64,000 nt of DNA from Aeoliella straminimaris (lineage in GTDB: Bacteria; Planctomycetota; Planctomycetia; Pirellulales; Lacipirellulaceae): positions 26,630 to 90,629 of the forward strand of contig NZ_JAMXLR010000090.1 in assembly GCF_024054565.1 (NCBI RefSeq), given 5' to 3'. The first letter of the stretch is position 1; each line of letters begins with the position of its first letter. The notes under the pieces were generated by a model. The model saw only the letters and a program-made list of their open reading frames with translations. It was not told the DNA's origin and made no database searches. The translations under genes were made by a program, and so were the position numbers. Below are positions 10,101 to 17,976 of this stretch, piece by piece.

Positions 10101-10722
10101 CGGCGTCGCCGGAAAGCTGGGCAAAGTAGCCTCCCCGACTCGCATCGTAGCGTAAAAAACGTTTCGCCTGCCCTGCCGGCGACTCGGGCAACTCGCGCAG
10201 CAGCGCGCCGGCCAACGACAGTGGCACCTCGGTGGTGCCCGACTCGTGTAGCGTGATACTCAGTTCGGTGTGCAAGGAAGCATGATCGTCTTCCAACGAG
10301 CCCACTAATCGCAATTCATCCAGCGTCGGCTGATTGGCGGCCTGCTTGGTTTCGGAGGAGAGAGCCTGCTGCTGCTTCCACACCCGCATGAACTCGTCGA
10401 ACGACATGTTCAGCACCGGTTGCGGCTGCCCATCGGGGCCCAGCAGCAGGAAAGTGTCGGGCCCCACCCGTTCTATCTTGCCCGACAGTTCCTGAAATAC
10501 GGGCGAGACGGGCTTCGAGGGCTCCTCGGCCGCTGGGCTAGCTTCGTCGGCGGTGGCCGTCGATTCCGCTTCCATGGCAGCGTCCGCTGGGCTCGATGCG
10601 GCGGGTTCGTCCTGGCTGCGAGCTGGCGGTGACAGGCACAGCCCCAGCACGACCAGAGCGGCCAGCACCGCGGGCGGCGAATGTCGTGCTCGTGGGCCGC
10701 GTATCAACACAGTACCAGCCAC
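7102..10722 (-). CDS. Large secreted protein with three C-terminal membrane segments (1206 aa), partner of the 2172-aa gene
   Basis: No named family recognised. Residues 1-36 form a signal peptide (VLAALVVLGLCLSPPARSQ), followed by an Ala/Ser/Glu-rich linker. Then comes a module reading ELSGKIERVGPDTFLLLG and VLNMSFDEFMRVWKQQQ, a pattern I associate with large planctomycete surface proteins. The middle is long and beta-rich. The last ~130 residues hold three hydrophobic segments (ILSASAAALAVVLGLVYV, LLAGMCLVMAIGLAV, LYGVVCGLLAWLLYLLY) and a polar Ser-rich tail. It is the first gene of a two-gene transcription unit: its stop overlaps the next start by 8 bases. The upstream 246 bases towards 10968 show no clear promoter; a TAGAAT-like -10 on the minus strand near 10855-10860 is the best but weak candidate. 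Confidence 0.85.
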   Translation of the reverse strand: MAGTVLIRGPRARHSPPAVLAALVVLGLCLSPPARSQDEPAASSPADAAMEAESTATADEASPAAEEPSKPVSPVFQELSGKIERVGPDTFLLLGPDGQPQPVLNMSFDEFMRVWKQQQALSSETKQAANQPTLDELRLVGSLEDDHASLHTELSITLHESGTTEVPLSLAGALLRELPESPAGQAKRFLRYDASRGGYFAQLSGDAGQTVVVHMDLIVPVQRDGGRASLKLLAPRATKGSLVLVSTRSLQSVIASQGVRLRSTSLAAGGTRVEAEGIAGESSVSWVDSSDENIEAESMLTATTKVFVSIGGRNVRSRAQITVESFGPSFREFIVRLPPGAHHNPSGTPPSNVSITTLRDASSTGEEAGSNPQGSELRVTLPADQNKPATVIIDTIELLPAGDKNMTLELSGFEVLGALPQDGEVAVEVDDTWQVRCDPTDTVRLIHPAELDLSWMKDAPSVDELTMALRFARQPWSLPVTLMSREQRVVATPSYELTINPNEALLQMEVDYRIEGGRSQRVPFAPRFKLAGWEHLSTSTINLEGTQESGGPPDLETFGPRDSGENQKADYFGFSSAFATSRQPKVTLELRRTWKPEEADHFVLDLPSLAPGLDQPVNQLVINPSELTVLADTSLQLTPDAGQSRGLAAVPIEDGDDLRAGLPPGQQFRYRGVVPSLAMAGDSVLAFAAEKSQRPRRIVVQSHSDVGMNAGEIEVEQTFEFDVRHQPISGLYLACPSGVSIVELELLPAGGRSTSEVGVELEVPPSDADLPSRLPTVPEVRIALGHPRLGKFRVLARYFLDSPQSTGESPTLSFLTVPNAEYAGRTVPVAEFDGHTVRLASSEGQTFAATGGSGWQAKPTVEESTSILFAPQRTNFLPLKLVGQSAVADRLEIDRVWVETWLTPNMQQLRTCFQFHGTAERAKIELPGDTPAGVDFQVVLDGMPTNDWRLQGRSIDVPLVARPSSTYHTLELKYRLPCKLGWFTQVTTQRPRLAGSDSTPLFWQVIAPVQYHAVSAPSWLVPAFQTHWSDGDWRSESEKNTAELEQWVGAQPASFRPTSGEHAMLYRTSPDAKLEVTLVRRELLILSASAAALAVVLGLVYVPALRKPPALLAGMCLVMAIGLAVPTTMVFVAQLGLYGVVCGLLAWLLYLLYGGRNREISTRRSSSVLLQEASGSHRPSTLVPVHTGSASTNAPTISVELTDSNA

Positions 10723-10968
10723 TGGGTAATGGGAGCGTAACGAAAAGGATGAGAAGGCAACCGCGACCCGTGGTGCGGGCCGGTTTTTGAGCCAATCCCC
10801 CCTCGAGTCAGTCGGCTCTACAGGCTGCGGTATGCAGGTGCGTTCCGACCTCCCATTCTAGTCAGCTTGCCACCGACAAAAAAGCAATTCGGAGTCGGAT
10901 TACCCGTCGCTCGACTACGGAAAAACCTAAAAATACCGGTCGAATGGCAAATACAGCCCTCCGTGCGG

Positions 10969-11790
10969 CTATCGGTTAACCGGTCGCGCGCCCGATTGCT
11001 GCAGCACCTGCACCAAATCGTCCTGCACGCCGGGGGCGGCAGCCACCAAATGGGCCGAAGCGAGGTCGAATTCGCCGCCATCGCTAGCAGTGACGATGCC
11101 CCCGGCCTCGCGAACCAGCAGCACGCCAGCGGCCACGTCCCAGGGATGAATGTACCGGGCCCAGTGAGCGTCCAGTACGCCCTGGGCCACGTAGGCCAGA
11201 TTTAGTGCCGCTGAGCCCAGGCGACGGATCGCCCGACAACGGCCCACCATCGACACAAAATCCAGCACATCAGGCGAATCGGTCTTGGCCTGCGGAGGCA
11301 GGCTCATAGCCACCAGGGCATCGCTGAGTTGTTCGGTAGTGCGAACGCGGATCGGCTCATCGCCCAACCAGGCTCCTCCGCCGCGGGCAGCCGCGTACAC
11401 CCGTTCGTGTAGCGGGTCGTAGATCACGCCAGCGGCTAGTTCGCCACCGGTGGTTACGGCCACCGACACGGCAAATGCCGGGAAATCGTGCACATAGTTG
11501 GTGGTTCCGTCCAACGGATCGACCACCCAGCAGTGCGGTTGGCTGAGCAGCGGGCGAATGTCGCCAGGGTTCTCCTCGCCGAGAAATGCGTGATCGGGGT
11601 AATGGTGGGCAACCACCTCGGCGATCGCCTTCTGCGAAGCCAGATCCGCATCGGTCACCAGATCGGCAGGCGACTTTTCGCGTGTTTTGAATTTTCCCCG
11701 CCACTCCAGCAGCTTGGCCCCGCCTGCTTTGGCGGCCTCCACAGCAACTTCTAACAACTCGGCATGGGGAGAATCGATGGCGGAATACAT
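10969..11790 (-). CDS. suhB: Inositol-1-monophosphatase family protein
   Basis: At 273 residues this is the usual length for the SuhB/IMPase family of Mg2+-dependent phosphatases. All signature elements are present: the DLVTDAD segment (residues 44-50), GEEN (71-74), WVVDPLDGTTN (88-98, with metal-binding Asp91 and Asp94) and the C-terminal WDVAAG (217-222, Asp218). The likely reaction is hydrolysis of inositol or related sugar monophosphates in the cytoplasm. Other family members act on fructose-1,6-bisphosphate, histidinol phosphate or PAP, so the substrate is not settled; the symbol is by family. It is transcribed divergently from the 12266 gene across a 475-base spacer and precedes the giant gene pair on the same strand with a 246-base gap. 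Confidence 0.92.
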   Translation of the reverse strand: MYSAIDSPHAELLEVAVEAAKAGGAKLLEWRGKFKTREKSPADLVTDADLASQKAIAEVVAHHYPDHAFLGEENPGDIRPLLSQPHCWVVDPLDGTTNYVHDFPAFAVSVAVTTGGELAAGVIYDPLHERVYAAARGGGAWLGDEPIRVRTTEQLSDALVAMSLPPQAKTDSPDVLDFVSMVGRCRAIRRLGSAALNLAYVAQGVLDAHWARYIHPWDVAAGVLLVREAGGIVTASDGGEFDLASAHLVAAAPGVQDDLVQVLQQSGARPVNR

Positions 11791-11944
11791 GGCAACGCGG
11801 GGTCAAAAGGAGGTGTCGCACCTGGCAAGCTCCGCCAATCTTACCGCGACCCGCAAAAAACTCACATGCCCTTCAGGTTCCACGAGAGAGCCGTCTCGCC
11901 CTAAGTAGTTTGCTCGCCGCAACTAAGGACATTTTGATAAAATG

Positions 11945-12178
11945 GGCAATTAACCAACCCTTCAAACTTCTTCATAATTCTCTGGACACGGCCGTCCGTA
12001 TGAGTATCATTACGTGTGGAACGTGAGACGTGGTTTGATGGTCACGGATCGTGTACTCAACCGCTATTTGCGGTCGGGCGATTGCCTAATCTCCATCATC
12101 CCTGACTCCGCGTCATCGGCCTCTTCTCTGTTCCGGCCCCGTCGCTTCACTCCGGTGTTCGGCGGGGTTTTTTTATTG
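11945..12178 (+). ncRNA. Candidate small RNA in a divergent spacer, ending at a Rho-independent terminator
   Basis: The 475-base spacer between the minus-strand phosphatase gene and the plus-strand gene at 12266 contains a clear plus-strand terminator (12137-12174) that belongs to neither neighbour. A short independent transcript is the simplest explanation. Upstream of the terminator are further local hairpins: a GGAC/GTCC pair flanking a palindromic ACGGCC core around 11991-12000, and ACCGC/GCGGT around 12059-12073. The 5' boundary given here is a guess; a TAAAAT-like element lies at about 11938-11943. A 50-codon frame from ATG 12038 runs straight through the terminator and is not credible as a protein. 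I could not match this to 6S, SRP RNA, tmRNA or RNase P. Confidence 0.4.
12137..12174 (+). terminator. Rho-independent terminator (orphan)
   Basis: An 8-pair stem, CCCCGTCG (12137-12144) with CGGCGGGG (12160-12167, one G-U pair), has a 15-base loop that contains a further CAC/GTG pair. It is followed directly by seven T residues (12168-12174). It lies about 90 bases before the start at 12266, so it ends a transcript arising inside the spacer or acts as an attenuator for that gene. Confidence 0.75.
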
Positions 12179-12265
12179 GCTTTGCAGTAGACTCACTGCA
12201 TGGCCGCGCTGTTAATGTTCTCTCGACGATCTCTCTCTACTTAGCATCAGCAGGCTTCGACGCGC

Positions 12266-12922
12266 ATGTGGCAATGGGACGGAAGCATCGCAACCGTTGA
12301 CCTCAACTCGATTCAACTCGTGGTGTCCCCCGCAGCTGACGAACGCCATGTGCAGGTGAAGACGCGCGACGGGCTCTTGCTGACCACACTGTGGGATATG
12401 CCGGCGGTCAGCGCCGCGCCGCTAGTAGATGCATACGTTCGTGATGACGATTTGGTTTGCTTGGTTGCACCGACGGAATCTTTTCCGTTCCACACCCAAC
12501 TTTATTGGACACTCCGCAACGTCGAAACGTTGCCCACGCCGCTCGTCGCCCTGTCGCTACTGGTGGCCGTGCGAACCGATCTGCTGGACACCCATCCCAC
12601 GATTGATGTCACGACCGAAGCGGCCATTCGCTCCTCCAACGTGATAAGCGTACTGGGTGGCCCCGCTTATGTTGCTTCGTTGCGTGAGGATCTCACCCTC
12701 GTCGACTTTGCCACGGCCGAAGACTGCCAGCGGCAGTACGTGCACACCGACGACGACGGGCACAGCAAGATTCAGCGGACGCTATTCGGGCACTTCCTCG
12801 AAAAAGGCGTCATCCGCAGCGGGCGGCTGTTCGCCGCGTTGCATGTGGGCGACGTCGCCGAGCCGCAAGCGGCTGCCGTGTGCCAGGAACTGGCCGCCAC
12901 CGAGTTGCCGCTCACAACGTAG
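12266..12922 (+). CDS. Hypothetical protein (218 aa)
   Basis: I do not recognise the family. The product is a soluble, acidic protein without signal peptide or membrane segment. It is rich in Asp, Thr and Val and has a predicted mixed alpha/beta pattern. No catalytic motif or metal-binding cluster is visible. It starts at an ATG preceded by AGCAGGCTTCGACGCGC, with no convincing ribosome binding site. The gene ends 9 bases before the stop of the converging lipoprotein gene, so the two probably share a termination zone. The orphan terminator at 12137-12174 just upstream could act as its leader attenuator. Confidence 0.7.
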   Translation: MWQWDGSIATVDLNSIQLVVSPAADERHVQVKTRDGLLLTTLWDMPAVSAAPLVDAYVRDDDLVCLVAPTESFPFHTQLYWTLRNVETLPTPLVALSLLVAVRTDLLDTHPTIDVTTEAAIRSSNVISVLGGPAYVASLREDLTLVDFATAEDCQRQYVHTDDDGHSKIQRTLFGHFLEKGVIRSGRLFAALHVGDVAEPQAAAVCQELAATELPLTT

Positions 12923-12931
12923 CAACGCTCT

Positions 12932-14242
12932 TCACCTGCCGCCCAACAGCGGTGGCACGGTCAGCCGTGGATTGGCGCTGCGGCGGTCGCCCAGGTCGAC
13001 GAAACGCTGGCTCCCGCGACTCTGCACCTGATACTTCTCACCGTTCACGGGATTGGTATTGTTGGTCGGCGGCGCCACACCGAGGGCATCGGACAACAAG
13101 GTCAGCCATCCCTGGATCCTGCCGCGATCGCTGGCCAGTTCGCGCTGGGCGAGTGTCAGGCTGTTATTCAGCACGAACAAATGGTTGGCGAACCAGGGAA
13201 AATCGTCCGTCTGCTCGTTGGCACGTAGCAAGCGGTCGCACTCAACCAGGTGCTTCGACCGCTCATGAAACGGCTGATCGGCAACTGCTATGATCTCGCG
13301 CATATATTCCAGGTAGGCCGCTTCGTCGGCATCCACCTGCTCGACCTCCGCCTGGCGGAGCGTCTCGTAGACGCCGTCTGCTCGCAGCTGGCTCCGTTCT
13401 TCCAACGTAAACAGCAGGTCACACAGATGCAGCCGTAGCCCTTCGTAGGTGGCGATCGCCAGCGCCCGTTCGCGCACTAGCGTTTCCTTGACTGACGGCC
13501 ACGGATTGACGCTCTCCTGCAATATGGCATGCAGAGTTGTTAAGTCGTCTCGGGTAACGCCGGGGCGATTGGCAAACGCTTCGAGGACCAGCAGCGCCTC
13601 GCTGCGCAACTGCGCGGCCTGCACCCGAGCCTCCACGTGATGCGACTCAGCCAGCCAATCGGTCCACTTCCAGGCAGCCGCCAGTCGAGCCAACGCCACT
13701 TCGTCGTTCGATCCGAAGTGGTACAGCGAGTCGACCAGCAGCAACCGACAACCGGCCGCCACGCGATAGACGAACGTCAGATCGTTGAAGTAACCATGCT
13801 CCAGGCGAATCTCGAAGTCGCAATCGGGCAGCCCGGTCGCTTCGTCCACGGCGGCCGTCTGGTTGACCCACTTGGCTCCCAGCGCGCCACTCTCGCTATG
13901 GATGAATGTCGCATCCGCTACCGGCACCGCTTCCAGGAAGGCCTGGGTCTGTTCATTGATCCTGGTGATCGTTTCCAACTGCGGAAGTGCATCCTCGAGC
14001 GCTACCGCCGCATTCTGATGAGCGAGAACGGGGTCTTCATTCAGGTGCTCGGGCAACCCGCGCGACAGTTCGACCAGGCGAAACTCCTCCCGCAGGGCCG
14101 AGTGGCTACTCGACCGCACCCCTGGCAGTTCGGCCGCCCGGTCCAGCAACTCATCCAGCGTCTGGTTGTCGTCGCGGCAGCCCGTCAGCGCAGCGACCAG
14201 CCCCACGAAGAGCAATCCGCGATGAATTCGGTCGACTCGCAT
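12932..14242 (-). CDS. Predicted lipoprotein of unknown function (436 aa)
   Basis: I choose the ATG at 14242, giving MRVDRIHRGLLFVGLVAALTGC. This is a standard lipoprotein signal peptide with lipobox LTGC at about residue 22, so the mature protein would be lipid-anchored by that Cys. An ATG 15 bases upstream would only lengthen the charged N-terminus. The rest is helical, acidic and Leu/Glu/Ala-rich, with no recognised domain or catalytic motif. It is divergent from the GH32 gene (235-base spacer) and convergent with the 12266 gene. An envelope location is inferred from the lipobox; function is unknown. Confidence 0.75.
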   Translation of the reverse strand: MRVDRIHRGLLFVGLVAALTGCRDDNQTLDELLDRAAELPGVRSSSHSALREEFRLVELSRGLPEHLNEDPVLAHQNAAVALEDALPQLETITRINEQTQAFLEAVPVADATFIHSESGALGAKWVNQTAAVDEATGLPDCDFEIRLEHGYFNDLTFVYRVAAGCRLLLVDSLYHFGSNDEVALARLAAAWKWTDWLAESHHVEARVQAAQLRSEALLVLEAFANRPGVTRDDLTTLHAILQESVNPWPSVKETLVRERALAIATYEGLRLHLCDLLFTLEERSQLRADGVYETLRQAEVEQVDADEAAYLEYMREIIAVADQPFHERSKHLVECDRLLRANEQTDDFPWFANHLFVLNNSLTLAQRELASDRGRIQGWLTLLSDALGVAPPTNNTNPVNGEKYQVQSRGSQRFVDLGDRRSANPRLTVPPLLGGR

Positions 14243-14477
14243 GGGCACACAGCACAAGATGAATAGGGACGGCCATATCCGGCCGCGAATCGTATCGCCG
14301 ATGCCAGCATCGCCACAAGAGGAATTGCCGAGTGATTGCGGCCCCGCAGGCCCAGGCCGACAGCGGTACTAGCATCGGCCGATCGCCGGCTCGTTTTCCC
14401 GCACCCAGGGTCAGAAACCCCGAAAACCAGCTACACTGGAGACTCATTCCTCTAGATTCGACCCCCTGCAGGCGACC

Positions 14478-16484
14478 ATGCGTATTACCCCCTCTCTGCT
14501 ATTGCTGCTATTGTCGCTGACCACCGGTACCGCTAGCGGTGCCGAACCGCTATTTGAGAATTCCGGTTTCGAGTCCGGCACGCTCGCCAATTGGACCGCC
14601 CAGGGCGAGGCCTTCGCCATCCAGCCGACCAAGGGCGACAATCCTGCGGTCCGCGGTCGGGAGAGCAGCTGGCACGACGGCGAGTACTGGATCGGTGGCT
14701 ACGAAGCTTACACCAATCGCGCCGGTGAACCCGGCGATACCCGAGGCGATCAGCTTACCGGAACACTCACTTCCCGCGAATTCGTTGTCGGCCAGCGGTA
14801 CATCAGCTTTCTTGTCTCGGGTGGACGGCAGCCGGGCAAGCTGGGAGTACGACTGAAGGTCGGCAGCGAAGAGGTCGAACTGGCCACGGGCAACGACTCC
14901 GAATCGCTGGCCCGCTGCAACGCCGATGTCAGCCGGTTCCAGGGTCAGCGGGCCCAGTTAATCGTGTTCGATGACTCCACGGGTCAATGGGGCCACATCA
15001 ATGTCGACGCCTTCGTGGCGTCGCCCACCCCCCTGCCCGACGACGCGCAGCAGTTTGCCTTCTCCAAGAGTGTCCGGGCCGAGTCGTATGACGACATCGA
15101 TTACTCCGAGCCGCTGCGGCCGCAGTTCCATTTTTCGTCCGGCCGCAACTGGATTAACGATCCCAATGGCATGGTGTACGACGGGGAGAAGTATCACCTG
15201 TTCTTCCAGCACAATCCGCGGGGCACACAGTGGGGCAACATGACCTGGGGGCATGCCACGAGCCCCGACATGCTGCACTGGACCCAACTGCCGCACGCCC
15301 TGCTGCCGTACCGAGTCGATGGGCGGAGCGGCACCATCTACTCTGGCACCGTGGTGGTCGATCACAACAACAGCCTGGGCGTCCAACAAGGCGATGTGCC
15401 CACGCTGTGTGCGTTCTTCACATTCGCCAGCCAGCCGCGGTTCTATCAGGCCATGGCCTACAGCACCGATCGCGGCGCCACCTGGACCTACTGGAACGAA
15501 GGTCGCCCCGTGGTCGATAACCAGGGTTTCGACTCCGGCGAGCGCGACCCCAAGGTGTTCTGGCACCAGCCCAGCAAGCAGTGGGTCATGCTGCTGTGGG
15601 TGCAGCAGAACCCTGGCCGGGTCCGTTTCTTTACCTCGGACAATTTGACGGAGTGGAAGTTCGCCTCGGATCTGATGCGCGACTGGGCGTTTGAGTGCAT
15701 GGACTTCGTGTCGCTCGCCGTGGATGGAGATCCGCAGCACACCAAGGCCGTGATCTACGACGCCAGCTTCGACTACGAAGTGGGCCATTTCGATGGCCGG
15801 CAGTTCCACACCGAGGCCGGCCCCTACGTGGCCGGCAGCGGAAACTTCTACGCCGCACAGACGTTCGCCAATCAGCCGCAGCAGCGGGCCGTGCAAATCG
15901 GATGGATGCGGGGCCATCCCAACTTGCCAGAGCTATACGGCCTGCCATTCAACGGACAGATGACATTCCCCTGCGAGCTCAGCCTGCACACACATGCCGA
16001 CGGACCGCGGCTGCACGTATGGCCGATCAAGGAGATCGAGTCGCTCATGCGGTCGTCCTTCACCAAGTCGAATGTCGAGTTAAGCGAGGGCGACAACCTG
16101 CTGGCGGACGTCACTTCGCTCGATCTGGTCGACCTTGAGATCGACTTCGACCCGGGTACGGCCGAGCAAATCGTGTTCGACCTGGGCCACGCCGCGCTCC
16201 GCTACGACAGCCAGCAACAGGTGCTCAAGGTGCTCTCCATCGACGAGCTGGCCAACGTTCGCGAAACCGTGGCCATCCGCGATCTGGCCCCGCGCGACGG
16301 CTCAGTGAAGCTTCGTTTGCTGGTCGATCGCCTCACGGTGGAAGCCTATGCGTTTGGTGGCGAGAAGTTCCACGCTTGCTACTACTCGCCGCTGGAAGAC
16401 GACGAGGACGTGTCGATCACCACCACCGGCGGTACGGCCCAGGTGCACTCGTTTACCTTGCGGCAATTGAAGCCAGCCTGGTAG
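14478..16484 (+). CDS. Secreted glycoside hydrolase family 32 enzyme (levanase/fructan beta-fructosidase type)
   Basis: A signal peptide (about 1-21, LLLLLLSLTTGTASG) precedes a beta-sandwich-like N-terminal region of roughly 160 residues with carbohydrate-binding character. The GH32 five-bladed propeller then begins near residue 215. The family's three acidic residues are visible: Asp228 in WINDPNG (nucleophile), Asp357 in RDPKVF (transition-state stabiliser) and Glu406 in FECMDF (acid/base). A C-terminal beta-sandwich (about 530-668) completes the usual GH32 layout. The enzyme should cleave terminal or internal beta-fructosyl linkages in levan, inulin or sucrose outside the cytoplasm. Exo versus endo action and substrate cannot be decided by eye. 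No transporter or PTS gene is adjacent. A TACACT -10-like element lies at 14432-14437 but lacks a good -35. Confidence 0.93.
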   Translation: MRITPSLLLLLLSLTTGTASGAEPLFENSGFESGTLANWTAQGEAFAIQPTKGDNPAVRGRESSWHDGEYWIGGYEAYTNRAGEPGDTRGDQLTGTLTSREFVVGQRYISFLVSGGRQPGKLGVRLKVGSEEVELATGNDSESLARCNADVSRFQGQRAQLIVFDDSTGQWGHINVDAFVASPTPLPDDAQQFAFSKSVRAESYDDIDYSEPLRPQFHFSSGRNWINDPNGMVYDGEKYHLFFQHNPRGTQWGNMTWGHATSPDMLHWTQLPHALLPYRVDGRSGTIYSGTVVVDHNNSLGVQQGDVPTLCAFFTFASQPRFYQAMAYSTDRGATWTYWNEGRPVVDNQGFDSGERDPKVFWHQPSKQWVMLLWVQQNPGRVRFFTSDNLTEWKFASDLMRDWAFECMDFVSLAVDGDPQHTKAVIYDASFDYEVGHFDGRQFHTEAGPYVAGSGNFYAAQTFANQPQQRAVQIGWMRGHPNLPELYGLPFNGQMTFPCELSLHTHADGPRLHVWPIKEIESLMRSSFTKSNVELSEGDNLLADVTSLDLVDLEIDFDPGTAEQIVFDLGHAALRYDSQQQVLKVLSIDELANVRETVAIRDLAPRDGSVKLRLLVDRLTVEAYAFGGEKFHACYYSPLEDDEDVSITTTGGTAQVHSFTLRQLKPAW

Positions 16485-16516
16485 ATGCAGTGCCGCTGCC
16501 ACACCAGGGCGGCTGT

Positions 16517-16545
16517 TTGGCAGGGGCATTTCTGGCCGGTATAAT
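16517..16545 (+). promoter_or_regulatory. Sigma70-type promoter for the S41 peptidase gene
   Basis: TTGGCA (16517-16522) and TATAAT (16540-16545) are separated by exactly 17 bases. This is the best housekeeping-type promoter in the window. It lies in the 157-base gap after the GH32 gene and would give a leader of about 90 bases before the start at 16642, so the peptidase need not depend on read-through from the GH32 gene. Confidence 0.7.
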
Positions 16546-16641
16546 CACTGGTTCCCTTTCGCGGCAGCGTCAGCCAACAGGCGGACCAGGGCCAGCGGTT
16601 CGGCTGGCCACCCCTCGCAATCCTCCCCGTAGCGCACCCTT

Positions 16642-17976
16642 ATGTCCCGTCGAAACCTCACGCTGCTGCTCGTGGCCATCGCCTTTTGTCTGTTGTGCTC
16701 CGGCCGGGGCGAGCAAGATCCGTTCGCCCGCTTCGTGGTCGATGGCTACGAAAAGATCGACCGCTACGCCTACACCCACGTGCCAGACGAGGAACTGTTC
16801 CAGGGCGCAATGCAGGGCATGGTCGACGTCCTCCACCGTCGCGGCGATGGTCATTCGCAGTTCATCACACCGGAACGGGCGAAGATGTTTCGCGAGGAGA
16901 TCGATCAGGAGATCGCCGGCATCGGCGTCCGCCTGCACCTCGAAGGCGACCCCCTGACCGTGAAGGTGGCGGGACCGCCGCTGCCCGGCAAGCCGGCCGA
17001 TCGCGCCGGTGTGCGTGCCGACGACACCATTCTGGCGATCGATGAGTTCGCGATTACCGAGGTCTCGCCCATGACCTTCCAGACGGACGTCATCGGTCGC
17101 ATGCGCGGCATACCCGGTGAACCACTCAAGCTGACCGTCTTGCACGACGGCGACGACCAACCCGTGACGCTCGACATGGTCCGCGAAATTATCTCGCTCG
17201 ACTCGGTGCGTGGCGATCGACTGCTGTCCGACCAGTCGTGGCAATTTGCTTTGGAGGAAGACCCGCGGATCGCCCTGGTACGCGTGTCGTCGTTCGGCGC
17301 GAAGACCTACGGCGAACTGGAAACCTTGCTGCCCGAACTCATGCAACAAGGCACTCAGGCAGTGATCCTCGACCTGCGTGGCGATCCCGGCGGACTGCTC
17401 GACGCCGCGGTGGCCACCTGCGAATTGTTTCTGCCGGCGAACAAACTGATCGTCGAAACACGCAACCGTCGCGGCCAGACCAAGAGCGAATGGGAAAGCA
17501 GTACCGATGGGCCGTACCTCGACATTCCGCTGGTCGTGTTGGTCGATCGCAACAGCGCCAGTGCCAGCGAGATCGTGGCCGCCTGCCTGCAGGACTACGA
17601 CCGCGCCGTGGTGATTGGCGAACGCTCCTTTGGCAAAGGCACCGTGCAGGAAACGCTGAGCATGCAGGCGGGCGACAGCACACTGAAGCTCACCACCGCC
17701 AGCTTCTGGCGTCCCAGCGGCCGCAACATCCACCGCCACGAGGACGATCGCGAAACCGCCCTGGCCGACCCCGACTGGGGAGTCACGCCCAACGAAGGCC
17801 TGGATGTCGACATGACCGAGGAACAACTGATCGAATTGGCCAAGGCCCGCGCCGAACGCGATGCCACGATCTACGACCCCACCAAGCCCGACGAAGCCCC
17901 CCTGCTGAACGATCCGGCCGTCGATGTTGCGGTGGCCTACTTGCAGCAGTTGCTCGACAGTGCGTCTGGCCAGTAA
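16642..17976 (+). CDS. S41 family C-terminal processing peptidase with PDZ domain
   Basis: The 444-residue protein has an N-terminal signal or anchor segment (LTLLLVAIAFCLLCSG). A helical N-terminal region carries the family motif GDGHSQFITPE. A PDZ domain (about 90-185) includes PADRAGVRADDTILAID. The peptidase S41 core follows (about 200-370). The catalytic dyad is visible as Ser307 in NSASASEI and Lys332 in FGKGTVQ, 25 residues apart as in E. coli Prc. It should act outside the cytoplasmic membrane on C-termini of envelope proteins. The ~75 C-terminal residues form a charged tail with EEQLIELAKARAE. A strong promoter lies upstream at 16517-16545. The natural substrate is unknown. Confidence 0.92.
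   Translation: MSRRNLTLLLVAIAFCLLCSGRGEQDPFARFVVDGYEKIDRYAYTHVPDEELFQGAMQGMVDVLHRRGDGHSQFITPERAKMFREEIDQEIAGIGVRLHLEGDPLTVKVAGPPLPGKPADRAGVRADDTILAIDEFAITEVSPMTFQTDVIGRMRGIPGEPLKLTVLHDGDDQPVTLDMVREIISLDSVRGDRLLSDQSWQFALEEDPRIALVRVSSFGAKTYGELETLLPELMQQGTQAVILDLRGDPGGLLDAAVATCELFLPANKLIVETRNRRGQTKSEWESSTDGPYLDIPLVVLVDRNSASASEIVAACLQDYDRAVVIGERSFGKGTVQETLSMQAGDSTLKLTTASFWRPSGRNIHRHEDDRETALADPDWGVTPNEGLDVDMTEEQLIELAKARAERDATIYDPTKPDEAPLLNDPAVDVAVAYLQQLLDSASGQ

Noticed and set aside
12038..12190. Short plus-strand frame of about 50 codons
   Set aside because: It runs through a strong Rho-independent terminator and has no ribosome binding site.
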